Notes under the pieces: model-generated
Told to the model about the DNA's origin: nothing
Database searches by the model: none
Seen by the model: only the letters and a program-made list of their open reading frames with translations
NCBI RefSeq assembly: GCF_003731765.1
Contig: NZ_MOAL01000006.1
Location: forward strand, 192,563 to 256,562
Direction of reading: 5' to 3'
Source of the DNA: Pseudomonas chlororaphis
Lineage (GTDB): Bacteria > Pseudomonadota > Gammaproteobacteria > Pseudomonadales > Pseudomonadaceae
Length of the DNA: 64,000 bases
Made by a program: the position numbers and the translations under genes
Shown: piece after piece, positions 24,929-33,433 of the stretch
Layout: each line of letters begins with the position of its first letter
How positions within the stretch are numbered: the stretch's first letter is position 1

Positions 24929-26179
24929 TCAGCGGATTCCCGCAAGGCAGTGTTCGAGAATATCGAGGCCTTCGTGCAGCACCTCGGGTTCGATGGTCAG
25001 GGGGGCCAGCAGGCGAATGATGTGCCGCGCCTTGCCGCTGGGCATCAGCAACAGGCCGGCGTCGCGGGCGCTGGCCAGCAATTCGGCAAGCTGGGCGGTG
25101 GCCGGCGTGCCCTCCGGGGTCAGCAACTCGATGCCGCGCATGGCGCCGACGCCGGTCAACCGGCCCAGGTAGGGCGACAGTTGACGGGCCTGCCAGGACT
25201 CATAGCGCGAGACGATGGCGCTTTCTTGCAGCTCGCCCCAGCGGGACAGCTGGGCATCGCTCATTTGCTCCAGGGTCGCCAGGCCCGCCGCACAGGCGAT
25301 CGGGTTGCCGGAATAGGTGCCGCCCAGGCCGCCCTTGGGCAAGGTGTCGAGCAAGGCCTTGCGGCCGACCACGGCGCCCAGCGGTACGCCACCGGCAATG
25401 CTTTTGCCCAGCAGCAACAGGTCCGGTTCGATGCCCAGGCGGCTGAAGGCAAAGCGCTGTCCGGTGCGGCCGAAGCCGGACTGGATCTCATCGATCACCA
25501 GGAGGATTCCACGCTCATCGCAGAGGCGGCGCAGAGCTTGTGCAAAGTCCGGGTTCAGGGCCAGGAAGCCGCCTTCGCCCTGCACCGGTTCAAGGATGAA
25601 GCAAGCCACGTCGTTGATGTCGATCTCGACGCTGAACAGCCGGTCCATGGCCTTGAGCGCCTGTTCGGTGCTGACCCCGGTGTCCGGGCTCGGGTAGGGC
25701 AGGTGGAACACCGGCCCCGGCAAGACGCCGACTCGCTGCTTGTAAGGCGCCACTTTGCCATTGAGGTTGAGGGTGGCCAGGGTGCGCCCGTGGAAGGCGC
25801 CATCGAAGGCAATGACCGCGCTGCGCCCGGTGACGCCGCGGACGATTTTCAGGGCGTTTTCCGCCGCCTCGGCGCCGCTGTTGGTGAGCATGCCGCTCAA
25901 CGGGTAGGACACCGGAATGAACTGCTCCAGGCGGTCCATGAATTGCAAATACGGGGTGTGGGGCGCGGCGTTGAAAGCGTAGTGGGTCAGTTGCGTGGCC
26001 TGGTGCTGGATCGCCTGCACCACGTGCGGGTTGCAGTGCCCCAGGTTCAGTACGCCGATGCCGCCGACAAAGTCGATGTAGCGTTTGCCGGCGGTGTCCC
26101 AGACTTCGGCATTCTTGCCGTGTGACAAGGTAATGGGGTGAACGGTGGAGATGGATTGGCTGATGTTTTCACGGCTCAT
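24929..26179 (-). CDS. amaC: 2-aminoadipate aminotransferase (GabT-like class III)
   Basis: A 416-residue PLP enzyme of the GABA/acetylornithine group. The PLP lysine is in LLLLGKSIAGGVPLGAVVG, the cofactor Asp in LLVIDEIQSGFGRTGQRF, and the phosphate-binding turn in LTNSGAEAAENALKIVRG. By homology alone it could be 4-aminobutyrate aminotransferase. Its coupling to ydiJ, and the neighbouring hglS and amaAB, argue for 2-aminoadipate to 2-oxoadipate conversion, as for P. putida AmaC. GGAGAA precedes the ATG at 26179. The shared promoter element lies about 140-170 bp upstream. Confidence 0.85.
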   Translation of the reverse strand: MSRENISQSISTVHPITLSHGKNAEVWDTAGKRYIDFVGGIGVLNLGHCNPHVVQAIQHQATQLTHYAFNAAPHTPYLQFMDRLEQFIPVSYPLSGMLTNSGAEAAENALKIVRGVTGRSAVIAFDGAFHGRTLATLNLNGKVAPYKQRVGVLPGPVFHLPYPSPDTGVSTEQALKAMDRLFSVEIDINDVACFILEPVQGEGGFLALNPDFAQALRRLCDERGILLVIDEIQSGFGRTGQRFAFSRLGIEPDLLLLGKSIAGGVPLGAVVGRKALLDTLPKGGLGGTYSGNPIACAAGLATLEQMSDAQLSRWGELQESAIVSRYESWQARQLSPYLGRLTGVGAMRGIELLTPEGTPATAQLAELLASARDAGLLLMPSGKARHIIRLLAPLTIEPEVLHEGLDILEHCLAGIR

Positions 26180-26317
26180 GACAGAACGTTCTCCGGCAAC
26201 GTGTGAGTGCAGGGCGTTCCAGGGATCAGTGCAAGGTTGGGGGTCGGGCACGAAGACAAGGGGGCACCTGCTCGGGTAGCTGTTTTTTCTATCTAAGCGA
26301 ACAAGCCCGGTGCCTCA

Positions 26318-26357
26318 CAAACGAAATAAAATCGCCCTGTCATTCCTTTAATTCTGA
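26318..26357 (-). promoter_or_regulatory. Shared lysine-cluster promoter element, amaC copy
   Basis: On the plus strand CAAACGA is at 26318-26324 and TCATTCC at 26340-26346, exactly 15 nt apart. In gene sense it reads GGAATGA-N15-TCGTTTG with TTCAGAA upstream. The segment between the blocks also resembles the hglS copy (AATAAA followed by GCC). Confidence 0.6.
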
Positions 26358-26366
26358 AACTTGCTG

Positions 26367-27269
26367 TTACAGCGGGTTGCCCAGGGCCACCCGCTGGCGG
26401 ATCCATTCGACGAAGGCGCGGACCTTGGGCACCTCGGCCGAATGTTCGGCGTGGGCAATAAAGTGCGAGCCGTCGCTTTGCATCGGGTAGTCCCAGGGGA
26501 TCACCAATTTGCCTTGGGCCAGTTCCTCGCTGACCAGGTAGCGCGGCACCAGGGCAATGCCGCAGCCGGCCTGGGCCGCGCGAATGCACATGTAGAAGGT
26601 GTCGAAGCGTGGGCCGTGGTAGCTGTTCTGCGAGTGCAGGTCCTGGGCCAGGAACCATTCGTGCCAGGCCTCGGGGCGCGAGGTGCATTGCAGGAGGATG
26701 TGCCGGGTCAGCGCTTCGGCGCTGTCGAAGGCCGTGCCGGCCAGCAATTCCGGGGCGCAGACGGGAATCACCTGCTCCTTGAACAGTTCGATGCACGTGG
26801 CGCCGGGCCAGGTGCCCTGGCCGAAGAAAAAGGCGATGTCAGCCTTGGCCTGGACCAGGTCGAAGGGCTCCAGCACGCTGCGGATGTCCAGGTGAATGCT
26901 CGGGTTCTGGCCGCTGAAGCCCTTGAGATTGGGCACCAGCCAGCGGTCGCCGAAGGTGGGCTGGGTGGCGATTTTCAGCACTTCGGTCTCGCCGCCGTAC
27001 GACAGGATGTAGCGGCTCGACATGTCCACCTGGATCAGGATCTTGTTCACCTCTGCCAGGTACAGAGCCCCGGCCGGGGTCAGGTGCAAGCGCCGGCGAA
27101 CCCTCTGGAACAACGGGTTGCAGAGCATTTCCTCAAGCTGCGCCACCTGCTTGCTGACGGCGCTCTGGGTCAGGTGCAGCTCCTGGGCGGCGCGGGTGAA
27201 GCTCAGGTGGCGGGCGGCCGCTTCGAAGCATTGCAAGGCGGTGGTGGAGGGCATCAAACGCTTGGACAT
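26367..27269 (-). CDS. LysR-family regulator of the pipecolate/lysine genes
   Basis: A 300-residue regulator in the GcvA-like group. The DNA-binding helix-turn-helix is LSFTRAAQELHLTQSAVSKQ and the effector domain starts near residue 92 (VLKIATQPTFGDRWLVPNL). It lies divergent from amaB, as the LysR gene beside amaAB does in P. putida. It is the best candidate for recognising the element shared by hglS, amaC and amaB. The effector is probably a pathway intermediate such as pipecolate or 2-aminoadipate, which is inference. Confidence 0.9.
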   Translation of the reverse strand: MSKRLMPSTTALQCFEAAARHLSFTRAAQELHLTQSAVSKQVAQLEEMLCNPLFQRVRRRLHLTPAGALYLAEVNKILIQVDMSSRYILSYGGETEVLKIATQPTFGDRWLVPNLKGFSGQNPSIHLDIRSVLEPFDLVQAKADIAFFFGQGTWPGATCIELFKEQVIPVCAPELLAGTAFDSAEALTRHILLQCTSRPEAWHEWFLAQDLHSQNSYHGPRFDTFYMCIRAAQAGCGIALVPRYLVSEELAQGKLVIPWDYPMQSDGSHFIAHAEHSAEVPKVRAFVEWIRQRVALGNPL

Positions 27270-27303
27270 GGCGAATCTACCTGCAGAAGAACGGACGCTT
27301 GTT

Positions 27304-27343
27304 CATTCCAAAAAGGAATCATGTTTTTCTAAAACGTCGTTTG
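27304..27343 (+). promoter_or_regulatory. Shared lysine-cluster promoter element, amaB copy
   Basis: ATTCC (27305-27309) and GGAAT (27315-27319) form an inverted repeat with a 5-nt A spacer, the best LysR-type dyad of the three copies. GGAATCA (27315-27321) is followed after 15 nt by TCGTTTG (27337-27343). It lies in the 150-bp gap between the LysR gene and amaB. Confidence 0.65.
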
Positions 27344-27419
27344 TGGGGAGGCGCTGGGAGCATGAATACTGACCTACATCAACACATTCAACCAGCGTCA
27401 GTTGCAGGGGATTTATAAA

Positions 27420-28910
27420 GTGGTTGCCGACCTATTAGTTCGTCTTGGTGTGAACAAAAGTGCCTTCAGCGACGGGACTTATCCCGTGTATACGCCCATT
27501 GATGGCAGCCAGATTGCCGCCGTCAGCCTGGAGAATAAAACCCAGGTCCTGAGCCGTATCGAACAGGCCCACGCAGCCTTTTTGCAGTGGCGCAATGTGC
27601 CTGCGCCACGCCGCGGCGAGTTGGTGCGGATCTTCGGTGAAGTGCTGCGCGAGCATAAGGCCGAGTTGGGCGAGCTGGTGTCCATCGAGGCCGGCAAGAT
27701 CACCCAGGAAGGCTTGGGTGAAGTGCAGGAAATGATCGACATCTGCGACTTCGCCGTCGGCCTGTCGCGCCAGTTGTATGGCTTGACCATCGCTTCCGAG
27801 CGCCCGGGCCACCACATGCGTGAAACCTGGCAGCCCCTGGGCGTGGTCGGGGTCATCAGCGCCTTCAACTTCCCGGTCGCGGTCTGGGCCTGGAACACCA
27901 CCCTGGCCTTGGTCTGCGGCAACCCGGTGATCTGGAAACCTTCCGAGAAAACCCCGCTCACCGCCTTGGCCTGCCAGGCGCTGTTCGACAAGGCGCTGAA
28001 GATTTTCGGCGAGGCCCCGGCGGGCCTGGCGCAACTGGTGATTGGCGACCGTGAGGCGGGCGAAGCCCTGGTGGACGACCCTCGTGTACCGCTGATCAGC
28101 GCCACCGGTAGCACCCGCATGGGCCGTGAAGTCGGGCCGCGGGTAGCCGCACGCTTCGGCCGCAGCATCCTCGAACTCGGGGGCAACAACGCGATGATCC
28201 TGGCGCCCAGCGCCGACCTGGACATGGCCGTGCGCGCCATTCTGTTCAGCGCCGTGGGCACCGCCGGCCAGCGTTGCACCACCTTGCGCCGCTTGATCGT
28301 GCACCGTTCGGTCAAGGACGAAGTGCTGGCACGGGTCAAGGCCGCCTACGCCAAGGTGCGCATCGGCGACCCGCGCCAGGACAACCTGGTGGGGCCGCTG
28401 GTGGAGAAGCAGGCGTTCAGCGCCATGCAGGACGCCCTGACCCGGGCCCGTGACGAAGGCGGCCAGGTGTTCGGCGGCGAGCGTCAATTGCAGACCCAGT
28501 ACCCCAACGCCTACTACGTGGCCCCGGCCATCGTCGAGATGCCGGGCCAGAGTGCGGTGGTGCGCCACGAAACCTTCGCCCCGATTCTCTACGTGCTGGC
28601 CTACGACGATTTCGACGAGGCCCTGCGCCTGAACAACGAAGTGCCTCAAGGCCTGTCGTCGTGCATCTTCACCACGGATATCCGTGAGGCCGAGGCGTTC
28701 CAGAGCGCGGCGGGCAGTGACTGTGGGATCGCTAACGTCAACATCGGCACCAGCGGTGCGGAAATCGGCGGTGCCTTCGGTGGCGAGAAAGAAACCGGCG
28801 GCGGTCGCGAGTCCGGTTCCGATGCCTGGAAGGCCTACATGCGCCGCCAGACCAACACCGTGAACTATTCCCGCGAGCTGCCGCTGGCCCAGGGCATCGT
28901 TTTCGACTGA
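27420..28910 (+). CDS. amaB: L-2-aminoadipate semialdehyde dehydrogenase
   Basis: A 496-residue NAD(P)-dependent aldehyde dehydrogenase of the ALDH7 (antiquitin-like) group. The nucleophile is the Cys in GTAGQRCTTLRR, the general base the Glu in ILELGGNNAMI, and the cofactor segment is ISATGSTRMGREVGPRVA. It oxidises the semialdehyde formed by AmaA to 2-aminoadipate. I use the GTG at 27420 because AGGGGA lies 8 nt upstream and the protein then begins VVADLLVRLGVNKSAF. The next gene, amaA, follows after 56 nt on the same strand. Confidence 0.93.
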   Translation: MVADLLVRLGVNKSAFSDGTYPVYTPIDGSQIAAVSLENKTQVLSRIEQAHAAFLQWRNVPAPRRGELVRIFGEVLREHKAELGELVSIEAGKITQEGLGEVQEMIDICDFAVGLSRQLYGLTIASERPGHHMRETWQPLGVVGVISAFNFPVAVWAWNTTLALVCGNPVIWKPSEKTPLTALACQALFDKALKIFGEAPAGLAQLVIGDREAGEALVDDPRVPLISATGSTRMGREVGPRVAARFGRSILELGGNNAMILAPSADLDMAVRAILFSAVGTAGQRCTTLRRLIVHRSVKDEVLARVKAAYAKVRIGDPRQDNLVGPLVEKQAFSAMQDALTRARDEGGQVFGGERQLQTQYPNAYYVAPAIVEMPGQSAVVRHETFAPILYVLAYDDFDEALRLNNEVPQGLSSCIFTTDIREAEAFQSAAGSDCGIANVNIGTSGAEIGGAFGGEKETGGGRESGSDAWKAYMRRQTNTVNYSRELPLAQGIVFD

Positions 28911-28966
28911 ACCCTTGGTGCCGGGCCCTTCGGGGCTCGGCCTGGCCTGTGCTCTGGAGTTTTCAC

Positions 28967-30253
28967 ATGGCGCAATTTCATCGCGGCTGTCTCTGGGAAC
29001 AGTTGACGCCGGAGCGCCCGATCAACCCGCCCCTGGTGGGCGAGCGTACAGTAGATGTATGCATTATCGGGGCAGGTTTCACCGGGCTTTCCGCAGCCCT
29101 GCAACTGCTGGAAAACGGCAAAAGCGTGTGCCTGGTGGAAGCCCATCAGGTGGGGCACGGCGGTTCCGGGCGCAACGTCGGCCTGGTCAACGCCGGGACC
29201 TGGGTGCCACCGGATGACCTGGAGCAAACCCTGGGCAAGGCCGAGGGCAACCGTTTGAACACGGCCCTGGGCGCGGCCCCGGCGCTGGTCTTCTCGACCA
29301 TCGACAAATACGGCATCGCCTGCCAGGACACCCGCACCGGCACCCTGCACATGGCCCACAATGCCGCCGGCCTGGATGACCTGCGCAGCCGGGTCGAGCA
29401 GTGGCAGCGCCGTGGCGCCAACGTCGAGTTGCTCACCGGCCAGGCCTGCGCCGACGCCTGTGGCACTGACCAGGTGGCGGGGGCCTTGCTGGATCACCGC
29501 GCGGGCACGGTCAACCCCATGGCGTACGCTTCGGGCATGGCGCGCAATGTGGTTCGTCTCGGCGGTCAGTTGTTTGGCGACTCTCCGGTCACCGGCCTGC
29601 AACGCAGTGGCGATGGCTGGCAGGTGCTGACCGAGCGCGGCCGTGTGCGCGCCGAGCAAGTGATCATCGCCTCCAACGCCTACACCGAGGGTGAGTGGAG
29701 CCAGGTCAAGGAACACATCTTCGCCGGCTACTACTACCAGGTGGCGTCGCTGCCCCTCAGCGGCGCGGAGCAGGCGGGCATTCTGCAGGGCGGCCAGGGT
29801 TCGTGGGACACGCGCACGGTGCTCAGCAGCATTCGCCGGGACGCCCATGGGCGGTTGGTGCTGGGCAGCCTGGGCAACGCGGCGAACTACCCGTTGTGGT
29901 TTATCCGGCAATGGGCCGACCGCATCCAGCGTCACTATTTTCCGCAGTTGGGCCAGGTCGAGTGGCAATGCACCTGGACCGGGCGCATCGGCTTTACCCC
30001 CGATCACCTGTTGCGTCTGTTCGAGCCGGCGCCGGGCTTGCTCGCGGCCACCGGCTTCAACGGCCGCGGGGTAACCACCGGGACCCTGGTGGGCAAATGT
30101 TTTGCCGATTACCTGTTGAGCGGGGATGCCAAGGCGCTGCCGGTGGCCTTCTCCGGCAAACCGGCCGTCAGCGTCCGGGGCCTGCGCAGCCTGGCCTATG
30201 ACGCCGGCTTCAGTCTCTACCACGCCGGGCAGTGCCTGCGCGTCGTGCTGTAA
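28967..30253 (+). CDS. amaA: L-pipecolate oxidase (FAD, DAO family)
   Basis: A 428-residue flavoprotein amine oxidase. The FAD-binding Rossmann site is DVCIIGAGFTGLSAALQLLE, and GHGGSGRNVGLVNAG is typical of the D-amino-acid-oxidase/PuuB group. The C-terminal FAD contact is LLAATGFNGRGVTTG. It should oxidise L-pipecolate to the piperideine, which opens to 2-aminoadipate semialdehyde for AmaB. The ATG at 28967 has GGAG 7 nt upstream. It is in the amaBA operon. Confidence 0.92.
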   Translation: MAQFHRGCLWEQLTPERPINPPLVGERTVDVCIIGAGFTGLSAALQLLENGKSVCLVEAHQVGHGGSGRNVGLVNAGTWVPPDDLEQTLGKAEGNRLNTALGAAPALVFSTIDKYGIACQDTRTGTLHMAHNAAGLDDLRSRVEQWQRRGANVELLTGQACADACGTDQVAGALLDHRAGTVNPMAYASGMARNVVRLGGQLFGDSPVTGLQRSGDGWQVLTERGRVRAEQVIIASNAYTEGEWSQVKEHIFAGYYYQVASLPLSGAEQAGILQGGQGSWDTRTVLSSIRRDAHGRLVLGSLGNAANYPLWFIRQWADRIQRHYFPQLGQVEWQCTWTGRIGFTPDHLLRLFEPAPGLLAATGFNGRGVTTGTLVGKCFADYLLSGDAKALPVAFSGKPAVSVRGLRSLAYDAGFSLYHAGQCLRVVL

Positions 30254-30572
30254 CCGCTTCACGCCATAAAACAAGAAAACCCCATGCAATTTCAGCTGCC
30301 GCCGGAACCATGAAAGGACAAGCAAATGGCACCTTCACTGCACGGTTGTTATCGCCGTGACCCCGCTGTTGACCCCCTAACGATGTCTTGGCACGCCGTC
30401 ACCGCTCTCACTGCAACCCAAGGTCCGCCCATGCCGGGCGCCTGAGGGCAAGAGCCATAAAACAGCCTGCGGGCTGAACTAACAAAAACGCTTGTGCAAA
30501 CCCGAGTCGGGCGTGCGGCGTCCGCTTGGGCGGGTGTCGGCGCGCGCGGCTTTTTGACCTTGAGGGTGGATC
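30254..30572. other. amaA-permease interval
   Basis: 319 bp between amaA and the permease. A decayed start of a DHDPS-like gene is described separately (30326-30380). The remaining part is G/C-rich and holds the permease ribosome binding site (TTGAGGGTGG before the ATG at 30573). No terminator is seen after amaA, so read-through to the permease is possible. Confidence 0.5.
30326..30380 (+). pseudogene. Possible remnant of a dihydrodipicolinate-synthase family gene
   Basis: A good ribosome binding site (AAAGGAC) precedes an ATG at 30326 whose first codons give MAPSLHG. If one T is skipped after that, the next codons give VIAVTPLLTP and then a stop. LHG-VI-AVTP is the usual opening of DHDPS/NAL-superfamily lyases. 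Only about 17 codons remain. The similarity is short and could be chance. Confidence 0.3.
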
Positions 30573-31985
30573 ATGACCACAGATGAAAAACGTCAGAAAC
30601 GCTCGTTGAAACACGGCTTGACGTCACGCCAGGTTTCGATGATTTCCATTGCCGGCATCATTGGTGCCGGCCTGTTTATCGGCTCGTCCAACGCCATCGC
30701 CACTGCGGGCCCGGCGATTCTGATTTCCTACGGCATGACCGGCCTGCTGGTGCTGCTGGTGATGCGCATGCTTGGCGAGATGGCCATCGCCAACCCCGAC
30801 AGCGGTTCCTTTTCCACCTACGCCGGGCGGGCCATCGGGCCCTGGGCCGGGTTCACCATCGGTTGGCTGTACTGGTGGTTCTGGGTGCTGATCATCCCGG
30901 TGGAAGCCATTGCCGGCGCGGACATTCTTCACGCCTGGATTCCGGCAGTGCCGTCCTGGCTGTTCGCGTTCCTGATCATGATCACGCTGGCGTGCACCAA
31001 CCTGATCAGCGTGAAGAATTTTGGCGAATTCGAGTACTGGTTCGCCTTGATCAAGGTGATCGCCATTCTCGGCTTCATCATCGTCTGCGCCATGGCGGTC
31101 CTGGGTTTCTGGCCCCTGGCCGAAACCTCCGGGGTGCAGCAGCTGTGGCAGAACGGCGGCTTTATGCCCAACGGCTTCGGCGCGGTGCTGGGCGGTGTGC
31201 TGGTGACGATCTTCTCGTTCTTCGGCGCCGAGATCGTGACCATTGCCGCCGATGAAACCGCCAACCCTCGGGAGAAAATCCGCAAGGCCACCAACCTGGT
31301 GGTGTACCGCATCGCGATTTTCTACATTTTCTCGATCTTCTTTATCGTGTCCCTGGTGGCCTGGAACGACCCGCGGCTGTTGCAGGTGGGCTCGTTCCAG
31401 CGTGCCTTGGAAATTCTCAACGTACCCGGCGCCAAACTGATGGTGGACATCGTGGTGCTGGTGGCCGTGACCAGTTGCATGAACTCCGGTTTGTACACCG
31501 CTTCGCGGATGCTCTATTCCCTGGCTTCTCGTGGCGAGGCGCCGCGCCAGGTGGCGCGCATCTCGGGCAATGGCGTGCCGACCGTGGCGGTGGTGCTGTC
31601 GACCCTGGCCGGCTTTGTCGGCTGCTTCCTCAACTACGCCTTCCCCGGCAAGGTGTTCGGCTTCCTGTTGTCCACCACCGGCGCCATTGCCTTGCTGGTG
31701 TACCTGGTGATCGCGGTGTCCCAACTGCGCATGCGCGCCATCACTGACCGGGAAGGCACGGTCCTGGCGTTCAAGATGTGGTTGTTCCCCTGGTTGACCT
31801 GGCTGGTGATCGGCCTGATTACCCTGGTGCTGGGCTACATGCTGATCAGCCCGAACTACCGCTACGAAACCCTGATGACCGCTGCGGTGGCGGGGGTGAT
31901 CCTGGCCATCTCGCTGTTGCGGCGCAAGCCGGCGCAGGGCCTGTACAAAGGGGCTGAACCGAGTGCGGGTGAAAGCGCCGGTTGA
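30573..31985 (+). CDS. Amino acid permease, GabP/AAT-like (APC superfamily)
   Basis: A 470-residue inner-membrane permease with about 12 hydrophobic helices. The family signature is in the first helix: SMISIAGIIGAGLFIGSSNA. Later signatures are FGEFEYWFALIKVIAILGFI and FSFFGAEIVTIAADETANPR, as in GabP and AnsP. It is in the amaBA direction and close to it, so it is a candidate importer for pipecolate, lysine or 2-aminoadipate, which is contextual inference. It ends at a strong terminator. Confidence 0.9.
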   Translation: MTTDEKRQKRSLKHGLTSRQVSMISIAGIIGAGLFIGSSNAIATAGPAILISYGMTGLLVLLVMRMLGEMAIANPDSGSFSTYAGRAIGPWAGFTIGWLYWWFWVLIIPVEAIAGADILHAWIPAVPSWLFAFLIMITLACTNLISVKNFGEFEYWFALIKVIAILGFIIVCAMAVLGFWPLAETSGVQQLWQNGGFMPNGFGAVLGGVLVTIFSFFGAEIVTIAADETANPREKIRKATNLVVYRIAIFYIFSIFFIVSLVAWNDPRLLQVGSFQRALEILNVPGAKLMVDIVVLVAVTSCMNSGLYTASRMLYSLASRGEAPRQVARISGNGVPTVAVVLSTLAGFVGCFLNYAFPGKVFGFLLSTTGAIALLVYLVIAVSQLRMRAITDREGTVLAFKMWLFPWLTWLVIGLITLVLGYMLISPNYRYETLMTAAVAGVILAISLLRRKPAQGLYKGAEPSAGESAG

Positions 31986-32011
31986 TCGGTGCCGACCCAA
32001 CGCGTGACGGC

Positions 32012-32042
32012 AATGCCCGGGCCTTTGGCCCGGGCATTTTTG
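32012..32042 (+). terminator. Strong Rho-independent terminator closing the lysine cluster
   Basis: AATGCCCGGGCC (32012-32023) pairs with GGCCCGGGCATT (32027-32038) around a 3-nt loop and is followed by Ts, 26 nt after the permease stop. Confidence 0.9.
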
Positions 32043-32087
32043 TCTGGGGCATCCATCTGCTGGCGAGTGGATCGAGGCCCGAGCGCT

Positions 32088-32702
32088 TCAGCGCTGGCTG
32101 CGCTCGACCATCGCCACGATCACCGCAAACAACTCTTCCTCGGCCTGCTCGGCGCTGAGCTCGCCGGTGGCCGCGCCGTGGGACAGGGCTTCCGCCGCCC
32201 CGAGCATGGCCCGCAAGCCGGCGTTGGAGATCTGGCCGGTGCCGACAAAGGGGGCGAGGGCGGCACGGCACTTGTCCATGAAGATCGCCTCGTACTCGCC
32301 CTTGATCTGCTCCAGTTCCGGCGAGCTGGCCAGGGCCGCGATCACCCCGGGAATTTCCCGCCCTTGCAGCAGCACGCAGGCCACATAGGCCCCGGCAATC
32401 ACCCGGGCCCGGCTGATCAGGGTGGCGTCGCTGTGTTCCAGGGCTGTGTCCAGCAGCCGGGTCTGGCGGCCGTCGAAATCCTGATACAGCGCCGCCAGCA
32501 ACCCGGCCCGGGTGCCGAAATGGTCATAGGTCACGGGCTTGGTCACTCCAGCCAGCTCGGCCAGGCGGCCCAGGGTCAGGGCGTCGCTGCCTTCGTCGCG
32601 GACCAGTTGCCAGGCGACGTCGAGCAGTTGGCGCTGCCGTTCATTCCGGGCCAGGCGGCGTTTGGGGGGCGCAGCAGAAGGATCGTGTGGGTGGCTTGAC
32701 AT
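32088..32702 (-). CDS. TetR-family transcriptional repressor
   Basis: A 204-residue TetR protein. The DNA-binding helices are QLLDVAWQLVRDEGSDALTL and GRLAELAGVTKPVTYDHFGT; the remainder is the all-helical ligand domain. It is divergent from the quinone reductase gene at 32795, a standard repressor/oxidoreductase pair. Three direct repeats lie in and just before its start codon, so it may repress both genes. Confidence 0.92.
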   Translation of the reverse strand: MSSHPHDPSAAPPKRRLARNERQRQLLDVAWQLVRDEGSDALTLGRLAELAGVTKPVTYDHFGTRAGLLAALYQDFDGRQTRLLDTALEHSDATLISRARVIAGAYVACVLLQGREIPGVIAALASSPELEQIKGEYEAIFMDKCRAALAPFVGTGQISNAGLRAMLGAAEALSHGAATGELSAEQAEEELFAVIVAMVERSQR

Positions 32703-32703
32703 G

Positions 32704-32739
32704 AGTAACCTACCAAAAGTAACTTACGAAAAGTAACTT
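32704..32739. repeat. Three direct repeats AGTAACYT at 14-bp period (candidate TetR sites)
   Basis: AGTAACCT at 32704-32711, AGTAACTT at 32718-32725 and AGTAACTT at 32732-32739, each preceded by A/G-rich bases (AAAAGTAACTT twice). They begin at the tetR start and fill the 5' half of the 92-bp intergenic region. Confidence 0.65.
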
Positions 32740-32794
32740 GATGCAGCATATAAGGTCCGTGCTGCCCTCGCAATCATTGCCCAGGAGTGTGCCC

Positions 32795-33403
32795 ATGCAT
32801 GCGCTTATCGTTGTTGCCCATCACGATCCCCGCTCCCTGACCCACCATCTCGCGGCCCAGGTGGCCCTGGGCATCGACCGGACGCAGGCCGGGCATTCCC
32901 ATGAAACCGCCGACCTCTGGGCCGAAGGGTTCGACCCGCGCTTCGGCCCGGCGGACCACGCCGTGCATCGCCAGCAAGCCGCACCCCCGGCGGATGTGGC
33001 CGCCGAGCAGGCTCGGCTCGACCGCGCCGACGCCTTGGTGCTGGTGTTCCCGGTGTATTGGTGGTCGATGCCGGGGCTGCTCAAGGGCTGGATCGACCGG
33101 GTGTTCGCCAATGGCTGGGCCTTTGATTTCAGCCCTGAGGCCAAGCTGGTGAAGAAGCTCGGCCGCTTGCCGGTGCACCTGTTGGCCGTGGGCGGCGCCG
33201 ACGCCCCGACCTATGAGCGCCACGGCTACGAGCACGCCATGCGCACCCAGATCGAACACGGGATTTTCGATTACTGCGGCGCCCCGGTCCGCACCTGGCA
33301 ACTGTGCCTGGACTCGGAAACCCAGGACCCGGCCGCCCATGAGGCGGCGGCGCTGGAGTTGGGGCGGCAACTGTTTGTCCCAGCGCTGGCCAATGTCGGA
33401 TAG
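32795..33403 (+). CDS. NAD(P)H:quinone oxidoreductase, flavodoxin-fold (NQO1/KefF-like)
   Basis: A 202-residue flavoprotein that should reduce quinones or other electrophiles by two electrons. The N-terminal strand and FMN/FAD loop are ALIVVAHHDPRSLTHHLAAQ. The characteristic ALVLVFPVYWWSMPGLLKGW and FANGWAFDF segments follow. An AGGAG lies 7 nt before the ATG at 32795. It is divergent from TetR, which likely represses it. Confidence 0.9.
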   Translation: MHALIVVAHHDPRSLTHHLAAQVALGIDRTQAGHSHETADLWAEGFDPRFGPADHAVHRQQAAPPADVAAEQARLDRADALVLVFPVYWWSMPGLLKGWIDRVFANGWAFDFSPEAKLVKKLGRLPVHLLAVGGADAPTYERHGYEHAMRTQIEHGIFDYCGAPVRTWQLCLDSETQDPAAHEAAALELGRQLFVPALANVG

Positions 33404-33433
33404 GGCGAGCAAGGGCGCGCCCGTGCCGGTGGT

